Shown: positions 16,803 to 38,010, counted from the first letter of the stretch. The stretch: 64,000 nt of DNA from Myxococcales bacterium (GCA_020633465.1 JACKDN010000020.1:1-64000), one strand, 5' to 3'. Numbers and translations: made by a program. The notes: generated by a model not told the origin, from the letters alone.

Positions 16803-17621
16803 TCAACGCAGATCGCTGACGAAGCCGGTCTCGGGCACGTAGGGCACCCAGCGGCCGTCGAAGGGCCCGGTGAGCGCCAGCCGCAGCCGACCGTCGTGGT
16901 GCGGCGTGACCATCGCGTCGCCATCGAAGCGTTCGCCCTCGAGGCTCATGCGCAGCAGCGCGTCCGGACGCCACGACCAGCGGCCCCACCGATCGGGCAG
17001 CGGCTCGGCCATGTCGGGGTGGCTCCGCGTGCGCAGGCGCCCGTCGCGGTAGAACACCAGGAAGGTCTCGGGCGACTGCGCCTCGATGCGCACCCACACC
17101 CCCTCGAGGGTCGGCTGCCCCTTCTGCGCGGTGAGGGCCGCCATCTGCACGGGGCGGTCGCCGTCGAACAGCGTCAGCTCGGCCAGGCACACGTGCCGAC
17201 CGCCGTGATCGTACACGCCGTCGATCTGCACCACCATCTGGCGCCCGGTGAAGGGCGGCGGCAGCGGCATCTCGAAGGGCTGGCCGTCGTCGGGCAGCAC
17301 CACCTGCCATACGTAGTCCATGTTGGACAACGTCACGACGCGCGGACGGTTGGCCGGCGCGAAGGCCCCGAAGCGCACCGGATCACCCGCCGCGATGCGG
17401 ATGCGGTCGACGCGCACCGGGCGGCTGAACTCGACCCCGATGCGCTCACCGAGGCCCAGCCCGTCGGCGCCGGCGCACCAGGCGGTGTCGTCGCGTCCGT
17501 CGAACAGATCGGTCGCGCCGTGCGACCAGGTGCCACTGCGCGCGCCCAGCTGGGAGGTCGCGTTGGCATAATCGATGGTGGGTGGGGCCGCCAGGGCAAC
17601 GACCAACATGCCGAGCAGCAT
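16803..17621 (-). CDS. Exported discoidin-like domain protein
   Basis: 272 aa with an N-terminal signal peptide (MLLGMLVVALAAPP). Residues 20-160 look like a discoidin/F5-8-type or NADase-glycohydrolase-associated jelly roll: ATDLFDGRDDTAWCAG near 35, IGVEFSRPVRVDRIRI, and a closing VCLAELTLFD. Such domains bind carbohydrate or lipid on surfaces. The remaining 110 residues are rich in Trp and Arg and resemble short beta repeats. Two Cys could form a disulfide. No enzymatic signature is present. The gene converges with 15988-16608 across the inverted-repeat element. Confidence 0.72.
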   Translation of the reverse strand: MLLGMLVVALAAPPTIDYANATSQLGARSGTWSHGATDLFDGRDDTAWCAGADGLGLGERIGVEFSRPVRVDRIRIAAGDPVRFGAFAPANRPRVVTLSNMDYVWQVVLPDDGQPFEMPLPPPFTGRQMVVQIDGVYDHGGRHVCLAELTLFDGDRPVQMAALTAQKGQPTLEGVWVRIEAQSPETFLVFYRDGRLRTRSHPDMAEPLPDRWGRWSWRPDALLRMSLEGERFDGDAMVTPHHDGRLRLALTGPFDGRWVPYVPETGFVSDLR

Positions 17622-17906
17622 ACGCGCCTCCTTTCGCCGACGCGCCCCGCCGGATGTGCGCCGGGAGGCGCGCCCGGATGGACTGCATCGACCGTTCCGG
17701 CCGGCGCCCGCCTGGCGCCGAGGCCCGCGTCACGCCTCCGTAGCGGCGCGCTCCCCGACCGGTGACCGGGGCACCTCGCGACGCAGCGTCCGACCGCGGG
17801 GCAGCACGGGACGGGCGATCGCCGCGCGTCCCCGGCCAGCTGGCCGGCACGGGCATTGCGGCAGGGTGCGTGACGTCGACGCAACGAACCCGAGAGAGGA
17901 GATGAC

Positions 17907-18101
17907 ATGCGTACCCCCGTGAACGTGCTACCGGAACAGACCGCCGAGTTCGAACGACTGACGATGATGAAGCCGTCCCTGGGCCGGCTGGCCCACCAGG
18001 ACACCGACCAGCTGCGGGCCGAAGCCCGGACGTTGGGCGTCCCCGCCGCGCACCGGATGGATCGCGCGGCGCTCGTGGAGGCCATCACCCGGCGACTGTG
18101 A
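17907..18101 (+). CDS. Small protein with a Rho-N/SAP-like helix pair
   Basis: Only 64 aa, but it has a strong ribosome binding site (GAGAGGAGA before ATG 17907) and good coding bias. The C-terminal half, TDQLRAEARTLGVPAAHRMDRAALVEAITRRL in outline, has the two-helix pattern of the Rho N-terminal or SAP-type nucleic-acid binding motif (LRxxARxLGV...KxELVxAI). It may therefore bind DNA or RNA. It lies 93 bp before the histidine kinase on the same strand and could share its transcript. Confidence 0.65.
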   Translation: MRTPVNVLPEQTAEFERLTMMKPSLGRLAHQDTDQLRAEARTLGVPAAHRMDRAALVEAITRRL

Positions 18102-18194
18102 TCCGCACATCAGCGGCCGACCGACCCTCAGGCGCATCCAACCCCGAGACCGCGACCTGCCCGGCGCCCGCGCCGGACCGACCGAGGAACGATC

Positions 18195-19304
18195 ATGGCA
18201 CCGGCGACACGTGAGCTGGAGCGAATGGGGCTGGCCCTCGAGCACGCCCCGGTCGGCATCCTGATGGTGAACCGCGGGGGTGTCATCACCCTCGCCAACC
18301 GCCACGCCGAGGCCCTGTTCGCTTACGACCCGGGCGCCCTCAAGGGGCAGCCCCTGGACGATCTGGTGCCGCACGGCCTCGGTGACGTGCACGCGCGCCA
18401 CCGCGCGGCCTACTTCGAGCGCCCGGTCGCGCGCGCGATGGGCGCGGGGCGCGAGCTCTTCGGCCAGCGCAGCGACGGCACCAGCTTTCCGCTGGAGATC
18501 GGGCTGAGCCCGGTGCCGACGCTGGCCGGCACCATGGTCATGGCCGTCGTGGTCGACATCACCGAGCGCCGGTTGGCCGCCGAGGCGGCCGATCGGCACG
18601 CCCGCGAGCTCGAGCGGGTGAACGCCCACCTCAAGCGCAGCAACCAGGATCTGGAGGACTTCGCGTCGATCGTCTCGCACGATCTCAAGGCGCCCCTGCG
18701 CGCCATCCGTCTGATGGTCGAGCTGCTCGTCGAGGATCACGGCCCGCGCCTCGGCGACGAGGTGACCGGTGATCTGGACGAGATCGCCACCCGCGCCGAG
18801 CGCCTGCAGAACCTGATCGAGGGGCTGCTCAGCTGGACCCGCGCGGGTCAGCTGGCGCCGGACGCGGCGCCCATCGAGGTGGCGCCGGTCGTCGAGTCGG
18901 TGCTGTCCAACCTGCGGCTGCCCGACGGGGCCCAGGTGCTGATCGCCGACGACCTGCCATCGGTGCGCGTCGATCCGTTGATGCTGGGCCGTGTGTTTCA
19001 CAACCTGATCGACAACGCGCTGACCCACTCCGACCACCCGGCCTCGGCGACCGTGCGCGTCGAGGGCGCGCGCGAGGGCGAGAACGTCTGTTTTCGGATC
19101 ACCGACGATGGGCCCGGCATCCCCGCCCGCCAGCACGCGCGCGCCTTCCGGATGTTCCAGTCCCTGCGCCGCGGCCACGCGGGCGACGGCGTGGGCCTTG
19201 CCTTGGTTCGTCGAATCGTCGCACGGTGGGGGGGTGAGTGCTGGATCGAGCCGGCCCCCGGCCGCGGCGCCACCCTCACCTTCACGATCCCGGACGGGGA
19301 GTGA
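18195..19304 (+). CDS. PAS-domain sensor histidine kinase
   Basis: 369 aa with no transmembrane segment. A PAS domain covers about 8-120 (ALEHAPVGILMVNRGG to VDITERR). The dimerisation/phosphoacceptor helix carries H162 in SIVSHDLKAPLRAI. The catalytic ATPase domain has the N box HNLIDNAL, the G1 box DDGPGI and the G2 box GDGVGLALV. The order and H-box type resemble phytochrome-related cytosolic kinases. The signal sensed is unknown. ATG 18195 follows GAGGAA. The response regulator starts four bases after the stop, so the two are almost certainly one operon and partners. Confidence 0.93.
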   Translation: MAPATRELERMGLALEHAPVGILMVNRGGVITLANRHAEALFAYDPGALKGQPLDDLVPHGLGDVHARHRAAYFERPVARAMGAGRELFGQRSDGTSFPLEIGLSPVPTLAGTMVMAVVVDITERRLAAEAADRHARELERVNAHLKRSNQDLEDFASIVSHDLKAPLRAIRLMVELLVEDHGPRLGDEVTGDLDEIATRAERLQNLIEGLLSWTRAGQLAPDAAPIEVAPVVESVLSNLRLPDGAQVLIADDLPSVRVDPLMLGRVFHNLIDNALTHSDHPASATVRVEGAREGENVCFRITDDGPGIPARQHARAFRMFQSLRRGHAGDGVGLALVRRIVARWGGECWIEPAPGRGATLTFTIPDGE

Positions 19305-19308
19305 GCAG

Positions 19309-19716
19309 ATGGCAAGCGACACCGTGCTGATCATCGACGACGACGAGATGGACACGCGGCTCGTGCAGCGGGCCCTCGAGCGGCAGCCTTCGCTGCGCGA
19401 GGTCGAGGTGTTCCACGACGCGGCGTCGGCCCTCGAGCGCCTGCGCAAGAGCGAGCTGCAGGCGCCGCTGTTCGTCCTGCTCGACCTGAACATGCCCGGC
19501 ATGAACGGCTTCGAGTTCCTGGGCGCGATGAAGACCGACGACGCGATGGGGCTGACCCCGGTCGTCGTGTGGACGACGAGCGACGCCCAGCAGGATCGCC
19601 GCGAGGCATACGCGCGCGGCGCCTCGGGCTACTTCGTCAAGCCCTCGCGTTTTCAGGAGATCGTCGACACCCTGGGCGTGGTCGACACCTATTGGACGCG
19701 CGCCCGCCGGCCCTGA
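19309..19716 (+). CDS. Single-domain response regulator (Rcp1-like)
   Basis: A 135-aa receiver domain with nothing attached. The acidic pocket is IIDDDEMD near the N terminus, the phosphoacceptor is D59 in LLDLNMPGMNG, the switch Thr/Ser lies in VWTTS and the conserved lysine in YFVKPS. This short Rcp1-type receiver usually relays phosphate from phytochrome-like kinases and acts through protein contacts, since it lacks an output domain. It starts four bases after the kinase, with the Shine-Dalgarno GGGGAG lying over the kinase stop. Confidence 0.93.
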   Translation: MASDTVLIIDDDEMDTRLVQRALERQPSLREVEVFHDAASALERLRKSELQAPLFVLLDLNMPGMNGFEFLGAMKTDDAMGLTPVVVWTTSDAQQDRREAYARGASGYFVKPSRFQEIVDTLGVVDTYWTRARRP

Positions 19717-19731
19717 CCGCGCGTCCCGCGA

Positions 19732-21511
19732 TCAGCGCGGGCTCACGAGCTCCTGGTTCACCAGGGGCCCATCCTCCAACAGCAGCTCGCCCGTGCCGAG
19801 GCCTTGGCCCGGCGCGGGCGGTGCGTCTTCGGCGTCGTCGGCCGCCTCGAGCGGCGGCGGGGTGGCGGGCTCGTCCTGCGCCTCGACGGGCGCGGCGGCG
19901 AGCGCGCGCGGCGCGTCGCGCGACGGTCGCCGGTCGGCGTCCGCCTCGTCGGATCGTGCGCGGCGTTCGGGCTCGGCGCGCCGCGCTCGCGCTCGGGCCT
20001 GGCCCGCGCGGCGCTCAGGCCCGCGCGCCGCTCGGGCTCGGCCTCCGCGCGCCGCTCGGGCTCGCCTCCGCGCGCCGCTCGGGCTCGCGCGCCGGCTCGG
20101 GCTCGGCCTCGCGCGCCACGCGATCCACCGCTGGGGTGGGCGGCGCCGCACACCAGTCCAGCGGCGTCGGGCCCGAGCACGCGGCCAGCGCGTCGTCCGG
20201 CCAGGAGGCCTCGGCGGGGGAGACGGGCGCCCGGGGCCCAGATCGGCGGCGTGACGCCCGGCGCCTCGGCCACCTGGATCGACGGCGGCAGCGGCGACGC
20301 CGACGGGGGACCGGCGCGCCGGGCGCCGTGAGGCGGCCGGCCAGCAGGCCGATCACGGCGGCCGCGGCCAGCAGCGCCGCGCGCGCGCACGAAGACACGC
20401 CCCGGGCTTCGGCGACCAGCCCTCTCGGGGATCGGCGCGCGCCTCCGCCGCCGCGGCGCGTCCTCGGGTCGGCGGGCGCGTCGTCGACGATCACCGGCGG
20501 CGCGCTGTCCGCCGGAGACCGGCCCGGCGCCTCGGCCAGCGCCAGCGGGCGCGCGGGCGCGGTCGGCGCCGCGACCGCGTCGGCGCGCGCGCCCAACGCG
20601 TCCAGGAGCGCGGCGCGGAAGGCCTGCATGTCGGGGTAGCGATCCTCGGGATCCAACGCCAGGGCGCGCAGCACCACGCCGGACAGCGTCTCGCTCACCA
20701 GCCCCGGGCGCAGCTCGGCCGGCGGCTTCACCGGCTTCGAGAGCTGCGCCTCGAGGGTCTCGAGGACGTCGCCCTTGCGGTACGGGTGACGCCCGGTCAG
20801 CAGCTGGTACAGCACCATCGCCAGGCCGTACTGATCGGCCCGCCCGTCCACGGCCTCGCCCATCGCCTGCTCGGGCGCCACGAAGCCGGGCGTCCCGACC
20901 GTCATCCCCTCGCCGGTCAGCGGGGGATCGTCGGGGCCGATCGCGATGCCGAAGTCGAGCAGCATGGTGCGCTCGTCCCGCGTCCACGCGTCGACGAGGG
21001 CGATGTTCTCGGGCTTGACGTCCCGATGCACGATGCCGGCCGCGTGCACCGCCGCCAAGGCCTCGCAGCAGGTGGCGATCAGGCGCACGGCGCGCGCCGC
21101 CGACAGGGGCGCCTCGTCGTCCACCAGGGTCTGCAGATCGGGGCCGTCGACGTACTCGAGGGCCACGAAGGGGCGGCCGTCGTCGCTGATGCCGAGATCG
21201 TGCACCTGCAGGACGCCGGGGTGCTTCAGGCGGGCCAGGAGGCGCGCCTCGCGGTGCAGCCACTCGAGGGCGGCGATGTCGTTCGCGCCGTCGGGGTGCA
21301 GCACCTTCAGCGCGACGTGGCGATCCAGACCCAGGTGGCGCGCGCGATAGACGCCCGCCATGCCGCCGGCGCCGAGGATCGACTCGAGGACGTAGGGGGT
21401 GCCCTTCAGGCGGCCGAGGCCGAAGGGACGAGACGGTGTGGGCGAACCGAACAGGGGCCAGGTCGTGGGCCGCGGAACCGGCGGCGGCGCGGTCGATGTC
21501 GCTTCGGGCAT
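19732..21511 (-). CDS. Transmembrane Ser/Thr protein kinase, C-terminal part frame-disrupted
   Basis: From ATG 21511 the first 300 residues are a complete Hanks-type kinase: glycine loop LGAGGMAGVY, VALKVL, catalytic HRDVKPEN, DFG in LLDFGIA and the APE motif VAPEQ. One membrane helix follows near residue 390 (AALLAAAAVIGLLAGRL). The extracytoplasmic tail is Pro/Ala/Glu/Arg-rich. It is split between frames at about 20305, 20235 and 20015-20150, and ends at 19732 in the frame that reads ELLLEDGPLVNQELVSPR. The kinase itself is intact. Frame changes sit in C runs and tandem Glu-Arg-Arg-Ala codons, where indels are likely. It may sense an envelope signal, but the target is unknown. Confidence 0.85.
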
Positions 21512-21765
21512 CCCCTCCCCCTGCTGCGAAGGCCGAACCGAACGAACCCTCTCATTACTCTCACAGCAACAACCTTGCCACAAGGCCGGCGAGCGGTTCC
21601 AGGCGCCCGGCCCGCGCGCCGGGCGGGCGTCTTGCCCCGCCGCTGGGGTGCGATGGGACACCGGGAAATCGGCTGGCGTCCCGCCCGCGGGACCGGGACA
21701 ATGCGGCGCGAGGGTGGCCCGCAACGCGCGCGCCCGCCCCCGCCCGACGCCGGCCCGGAGCCTCG

Positions 21766-23580
21766 ATGGATCCCGTCGCCCTCTACGTCATGGCCATCGC
21801 CGCGGGCGCCGTGGCGCTGTTCGTCGGCGAGTGGCTGCGGCTCGAGGCCGTCGCGATCCTGATCATCCTGTCGCTGGTGGTGGTGCCGGTGCGCCCCGAC
21901 GGCGCGGGCGTCCTCGACGCCTCGACGGCGCTGGCCGGCCTGGGCAGCAGCGCCGTCGTGACGGTGGGCGGCATGTTCGTGCTGGCCGCGGCGCTGACCC
22001 GCACCGGCGCGCTGCTGGGCATCGTCCGCCGCCTGCGCGGCCTGAACCTGGGCGAAGGCGGGCTGACGCTGGCGACGATGCTGCTGGTGGCCTTGCTGTC
22101 GGCGTTCGTCAACAACACCGCGGTCGTCGCGATGTTCATCCCGGTGACCATCGACCTCGCGCGCAGCGCCGGCTTCGCGCCGTCCCGCCTGCTGATGCCG
22201 GTGTCCTTCGGCGCCATCCTGGGCGGCACGTGCACGCTGATCGGCACGTCGACCAACCTGATCGTCAACGATCTGGGCCAGAGCCACGGCATCGCCCCGA
22301 TGGGCATGTTCGAGTTCTCGCGTCTGGGCATCCTGCTGGTGGCGGCCGGCGTCGGCGTGGTCGTGCTGTGGAGTCGGCGCTTCCTGCCGGCGCGCGACAC
22401 GGTCACCGGCACGCTGCCGGCCGGCGCCGCGCTGGAGTACGTCACCGAGATCGAGCTGCGCGAGGGGTGCGCCCTGGCGGGCAAGCCGCTCGGCGAGGCG
22501 CTGGGCGAGCACGCCGACGCCATCGACGTGATGCAGCTGATCCGCGGCGAGCTGATCACCTGGCGGCCGGGGCCGGAGCGCGTGCTCCAGCACGGCGATC
22601 TATTGGTGGTGCGGGCGCCTCCGGGGCCCCTGCTGGCGCTGCGCCGCGCGCCCGGGGTGGTGCTGCTGCCCGATCCGCAGGTCGAGGGCGAGCCGGGGCG
22701 GGGCGAGACGCTGGCCGAGCTCATCGTGGCCCCCGGCTCGCGGTGGTTGGGCGCGACCCTGGCGGACGTGCGCATGTGGCAGACCGACCGCCTGCGCGTG
22801 CTGGCGGTGCAGCGGCACGGCGCGCACCTGCGCGAGGGCATCCAGAACCTGCCGCTGATGCTGGGCGACGTCCTGCTGGTGCAGGGCACGCCCGAGGCGG
22901 TGACGGCGATCACCCGGTCGCCCGACTTCCTGCTGATCGAGGCCGTCGACGCGCGCGTCGTGCGCGCGCACCGCGCCCGGCGGGCGCTGACGATCACCGC
23001 GGTGACGGTCGGCTGCATCGCCTTCCGCCCCATGCAGGCCCCGGTCTTCGCGCTCGGCGGCGCCCTGGCCTTCGTGCTGTCCGGCTGCCTCACCGCGCGC
23101 GAGGCCTGGCGGTCGGTCGAGATGCCCATCCTCATGCTGATCGCCGGCGCGCTGGCCCTGGGGCAGGCCATGGACGAGTCCGGCGCGGCCACCTGGCTGG
23201 CCACGACCGCGCTGGGGCCCCTCGACGGCGTCAGCGCGCCCGGCACCCGCGCGTGGATCGCGCTGTCGGCGCTGTACCTGCTGACGATGATGTTGACCGA
23301 GGCGATGACCAACAACGCCGCCGCCGCGCTCTTGACCCCCATCGCGCTGTCGCTGGCCGACTCGCTGGGCGCCGACGGCCGCCCCTTCCTCTTCGCCATC
23401 GCCTTCGCCGCGTCGGCCAGCTTCGTCACGCCCATCGGCTATCAGACCAACACGTTGGTCTACTCCACGGGCGGCTACACCTTCGGCGACTTCGCCCGCA
23501 CCGGCGTGTGGGTCAGCCTGGTCTGCTGGATCACCGCCAGCGTCACCCTGCCCTTCGTCTGGCCCCTGTTCCCCGGATGA
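21766..23580 (+). CDS. SLC13-type membrane transporter with two RCK_C domains
   Basis: 604 aa. N-terminal and C-terminal blocks of about five or six membrane helices each flank two soluble TrkA-C/RCK_C domains (about 222-290 and 308-390). Helix-hairpin motifs SAFVNNTAVVAMFIPV and TEAMTNNAAAALLTP, each followed by a TSTN or YQTN segment, are the substrate and sodium sites of the DASS/SLC13 group (sulfate, dicarboxylate or similar anions). The RCK_C pair suggests ligand gating. The start ATG 21766 follows GGAG. Its TGA overlaps the ATG of the next gene, so translation is probably coupled. Confidence 0.88.
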   Translation: MDPVALYVMAIAAGAVALFVGEWLRLEAVAILIILSLVVVPVRPDGAGVLDASTALAGLGSSAVVTVGGMFVLAAALTRTGALLGIVRRLRGLNLGEGGLTLATMLLVALLSAFVNNTAVVAMFIPVTIDLARSAGFAPSRLLMPVSFGAILGGTCTLIGTSTNLIVNDLGQSHGIAPMGMFEFSRLGILLVAAGVGVVVLWSRRFLPARDTVTGTLPAGAALEYVTEIELREGCALAGKPLGEALGEHADAIDVMQLIRGELITWRPGPERVLQHGDLLVVRAPPGPLLALRRAPGVVLLPDPQVEGEPGRGETLAELIVAPGSRWLGATLADVRMWQTDRLRVLAVQRHGAHLREGIQNLPLMLGDVLLVQGTPEAVTAITRSPDFLLIEAVDARVVRAHRARRALTITAVTVGCIAFRPMQAPVFALGGALAFVLSGCLTAREAWRSVEMPILMLIAGALALGQAMDESGAATWLATTALGPLDGVSAPGTRAWIALSALYLLTMMLTEAMTNNAAAALLTPIALSLADSLGADGRPFLFAIAFAASASFVTPIGYQTNTLVYSTGGYTFGDFARTGVWVSLVCWITASVTLPFVWPLFPG

Positions 23581-26500
23581 AGGACGCGGTCGAGGAGGCC
23601 GCCCGGGCGCTGCGGCGGCTGGCGCGGCTGGACGGGGTGCCGGTCGAGGCCGACGGCGCGCGGTGGCTGCTCGGCGGGGTGGCGCCGCGCGCGGCCGATC
23701 CGGGGGCCCTGGCGTTCGCGCTGACCGGCGACGCGTTGCCGGGGCCGGACGCGCTGGGGCGGCTGCTGGGGGCGCGCGAGGTGGTGCGGCTGGACGCGCG
23801 GCGGCTGGGGGCGGCGTCGCGCGCGCTGCGACAGTTGGCGCTGGCGCGCGATCTGCCGCGGTGGATCGCCGACGGGCACCCGGCGCTGCGACGCTGGCGG
23901 GGCGTCGATCTCGACGCGTGGCGGGCGGGGCGCGCTGCGCGGCTGGCCGCCCTGGCGACCGCGCCGGCCCTGGACGACGACCTGCCGGCGGACGTCCGCG
24001 GGCGCGCGCTGCTGCGGGTGCGGCGGCTGTACGGGCGCGGGGCGGCGGCGTCGGCGGCGCGGCTGTGGCCGGCGGTCGAGGTGCTGGCGGTGCCCCGGCG
24101 GGTGCTGCGCTGGGCGGCGCTGCTGGCCGGCGAGCCCGCGGCCGATCCGGACGAGCACCGGCTGGCGACCGCCCTGCGGGCCCTGCCGGGATCGGCGCGG
24201 CGCGTTGGGCGCCCTTCGCCCGCTGATGACCGCGGCGCCCGCGCCCCGGCCCGTGCCGCGGCGCGCGCTCGAGACGGCGGTCATCCGCGCCTGGCCCGAT
24301 CGCCGCGCCGCGGCCCGCGCGATCGTCGACCTGTGGCGGGACGCGCTGCCGCCGCCGTCGGGCCTGTCTCTGACCGACGCCCGCGCCCGCCTGGCCCTCG
24401 TGCTGGCGCATCCGCGCGCCCGCTTCGAGGGGGCGCCGGCCGACGCCGGCACCGCGGCCTTTCAGCGGTGGGGCACGGTGCTCGAGGGTGTCGACGACGC
24501 CCGGGCCAGCGCGCTCTGGCCCGCCGTGACCGGCGCCGACTTCAGCGTCTGGCGCGCGATGGCCTGGAACCGCCTGCTGCGGACGGGTGAGGGCGCGCCG
24601 GCCGATCTCGCCCGCGCCCTGCGCCAGAACCTGGATCCCGACGATCTGACCGGCTTGCTGCGCGGCGGCCGCCTGCGCGCCTGGCTCGACGCGCGCGACG
24701 CGCTGGCGGCGACCGGGCTGCCGGCGCAGGTCAGCGACGCGGACTGGCTGCGCACGTTCTTCGTCCGCGAGCGCCGCTGGGGGCCGGACCTGCTGCTCGC
24801 GCTGCTGGGCGCGGCGCGCGACGCGGCCGACCGCGCCGTGGCCGTCGAGGCGCTGGGCGGGCCTTGGGCCGCCGGGCGCCCGCGGTGCAGGACGCCTTCG
24901 CCGCCTGGGGCACGCCGGCCCCGACGCGGGCGGCGCTGAGGTGGCGCGGGTGGCGGACGCGCTGGGCGTCGACGTCGATCGCCTGCGCGCGTACGCGCAC
25001 CACCGCACGCTGGCGGGCGAGGCGACGCCCTGCCCGCCTGCTGCGCGCGCCGCTGGATCGCGCCGAGCGCGAGGCCGGCGAGGCGGCGTGGATCGAGGCC
25101 CGGCTGGCCGATCCCGATCTGCCTGAGGCGCGGCGGTCGGTGCTGGCGGCCTGCCGCGCGACGCTGCTGGACGCCGAGGGGGCCGCGGCCCGCCACGCCG
25201 CCGCGGTGCGGCAGGCGGTGCACACGCTGGATCGCGGGCTCGAGGTGGCGCGCCGCGCCAGCCTGGCCCGGGTGCTCGACGGCCTGGCCCGCGCCCTGCT
25301 GCGCGCCACCGGCGCGGCCGTGCCCGAGGGCCCGCTGCCCCCCGGCCTGTGGGACGCCCTGCTGCTGCTGCGCACCGAGGAGGCCGATCCGACGCTGGTG
25401 CGCGCGCTGCTGGACGACGTGCTGGCCGGCCGCGATCTGGCCGAGCGCCCGCCGAACCGGGCCTGGCTGAGCCGCGCGTCCTTCGACACCGCGCGCTGGC
25501 GGCGCGGGCTGCGCGCCGAGATCGAGGTGGCCGGCGAGCGCCTGGTGTTCGCGACCGAGCACGATCCGCTGGCCGCGCTGCGCATGGGCACCTTCTTCGA
25601 CACCTGCCTGTCGCTGGACGGCGGCGTGAACGCGGCGAGCACGCTGACCAACGCGCTCGACGTGAACAAGCAGGTGATCTACGGGCGCCGGCAGGACGGC
25701 GTCGTCGTTGCGCGCAAGCTGATCGGGGCCACCGCGGACGGGCGGCTGGCCGGCTATCGGCTGTACGCGCAGGGCGACACCGAGGCCCTCGAGGCCGCGC
25801 TGGCGCCGGTGTGGGCCGACTTCGCGGCGGCCTGCGGGCTGCGGCCGAGCGACGACGCCACGCCCGAGAACCTACACGGCGGCTTCTGGTACGACGACGG
25901 CAACGTGCCCTGGTCGGGCGGCGCCGCCGGCGAGGCGGCCTACGTCGACGCCGCGCGCCGGGGCGACGTCGGCGCGCTGCGCCGCATGGCCCAGGACGGC
26001 CCGTGGCGCTGGCGCGCCGCCGCGTGGACCACGCTGCAGCGCCACCACCCCGAGGCCGCGCCGCCAGGCGATCCCGACGGCGACGGGCTCTGGATCGCGG
26101 GGCCGCTGGTGGCGGTGGGTCGCGTGGGCTGGGTGCGCCGCCTGCCGCGGCGCCGCCGCTTCGACGACGAGCTGCTGCACGCGCTGGTGGACCGGGGGCC
26201 GCCCGACGGCGACGCCGCCGAGGTGGTCGTCGCGCAGGTCGAGGCGATGGCGGCGCGGCCGGGGCGTCGATCGGACGCGTGCGCGCTGGTCCTCGGGGCG
26301 GGTTGGCGCGTCGCGGGGCCCGCGCGGGTGCTGCGCCTGATCGTGGCGCTGGACGCGTTGGTCGAGATCAGCGAGCGCGACGTGTCGCCCGGTGATCGCC
26401 GCGCGGCGATCGAGGCGTCGGCGCGGCGCGCGCTGCTGCCCCACGGGCGGACTCGGGCCGGCCCTGCGGCGGGCGCTGGTCGGCGGGGGCGCGGCGCGGC

Positions 26501-27387
26501 GGGCGGCCCTGCACGCGCTGGCCGCGCTGCTGCCGGCGGTCGCGCCGACGGTGCGCGCCACCTTCGACCCGGACGACGCGCTCGCGGCGCGGGCCCTGGG
26601 CGCGGTGGGCGACGCGCGCGACGGCCCGCGCCTGCTGGCCGCGTTGGAGGCCCACCCCGACGATCTGGATCGGCTGGTGGCGGTGGTCGACAGCGGCGAC
26701 GCGGCGTCCATCGCGCGGGCCCGCGCGGTGTTCCGGCCGCCCGCCGATCCGGTGGCCTGGATGAAGGACGAGGCCGTCTGGCGTCGGGCGCGGCGCGCTG
26801 CGCCGGCCACCCTCGAGGCGCGCCTGCGCCGGGCCGCGCGGCGCGCGGCCGAGCACCCCGAGCTGCCCGTTCGCACGGCGACCCCCGCCATCGAGGCCCT
26901 GGTGCGCCTCGGGGCGGACGTCGACGACCTGCTCGCGCTGCTGCGCCCGCTGGATCCGACCAGCACCGACCACCTGGCGGCCGGGCTGCCCCGGCTGGCC
27001 GAGCGGGCCGCGGCGCCCCCGCCGCCGCCCCCGCCCACCCCGCTGCTCGACGGCTTCGTCGACGCCGAGCGGCTGCTGGCCTGGCTGGACGCGGGCGGGC
27101 ACGCCGACGCGGTGTACGAGGTGCGGGGGCTGCACGAGGCCGGGCTGGTCTGGGCCCTGGCGATGATCGAGGACGCGCGGCGCGCGCCGGCGCTGCGCCG
27201 CCTGCTGCTGGATCTGGCCGAGCGGGGGCACCGCCTGGCCGTCAGTGTCGCCGACACAGCCCTGTGTCTGCTGCACCCCGACGAGGCCGAGCCGATCGCC
27301 GCCGAGGTCGTCGCGCGCTGGCCCGCCGACCGCCCGCTGCGCACGCTGGACGACGAGCCCCCTCAGAGCGCGCGGCTCCGGACGTGA
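23577..27387 (+). pseudogene. Long protein of unknown function, frame-disrupted
   Basis: The reading begins at ATG 23577, inside the transporter stop codon. Coding character then moves between frames near 24200, 24890, 24940, 25030 and 26440 and ends at TGA 27385-27387. Repaired, it would be about 1,270 aa of Ala/Arg/Leu-rich helical repeats (HEAT/TPR-like in look). A more conserved central domain (25450-25900) carries FFDTCLSLDGG, LTNALDVNKQVIY and GFWYDDGNVPW. Only that domain looks like a recognisable unit, and I cannot name it. No signal peptide or membrane helix was seen. Preserved codon bias between the breaks argues for assembly indels. Two or three separate genes remain possible. Confidence 0.5.
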
Positions 27388-27528
27388 CGGCGCGGCGCGC
27401 CCGCGGTGAGGCCGGCGCGCCTCGGCCCGCGCGGCCCCGGTCGACCCCGCGCCGCGCGGCCCCGTCCCCGTCGAGGTTGTTCGCGTCCGCGGTGTGAGCC
27501 ATGTTAGGCGTCCGCGTTCACTGACTCG

Positions 27529-31107
<3,579 letters not shown>

Positions 31108-31128
31108 CGCGGAGAGGGTGGCGAGGCG

Positions 31129-31155
31129 GGGCGCCCGGCGGATCACCGGGCGCCC
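31129..31155. terminator. Bidirectional stem-loop between convergent genes
   Basis: GGGCGCCCGG (31129-31138) and CCGGGCGCCC (31146-31155) form a perfect 10-bp stem with a 7-base loop. It lies in the 57-bp gap between the stops of the kinase-ATPase gene and the giant lipoprotein gene. No T run follows on either strand, so it is not a classical intrinsic terminator, but position and symmetry fit a shared terminator. Confidence 0.6.
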
Positions 31156-31164
31156 GACCGGGCC

Positions 31165-37863
<6,699 letters not shown>

Positions 37864-38010
37864 TGAGGCCCCCTCGGAAGCTCGAACGATTCAGCGCGCG
37901 CCGTGGGCGCACGCCTCCCCATGGGCCTTTCTAACCCGACCCGGTGGTGTCGAAGCAACCTGAAAGGGCAGCGCGACCGGCGGCCGCGGCTCCGCATCCG
38001 CGCGAGCGGA

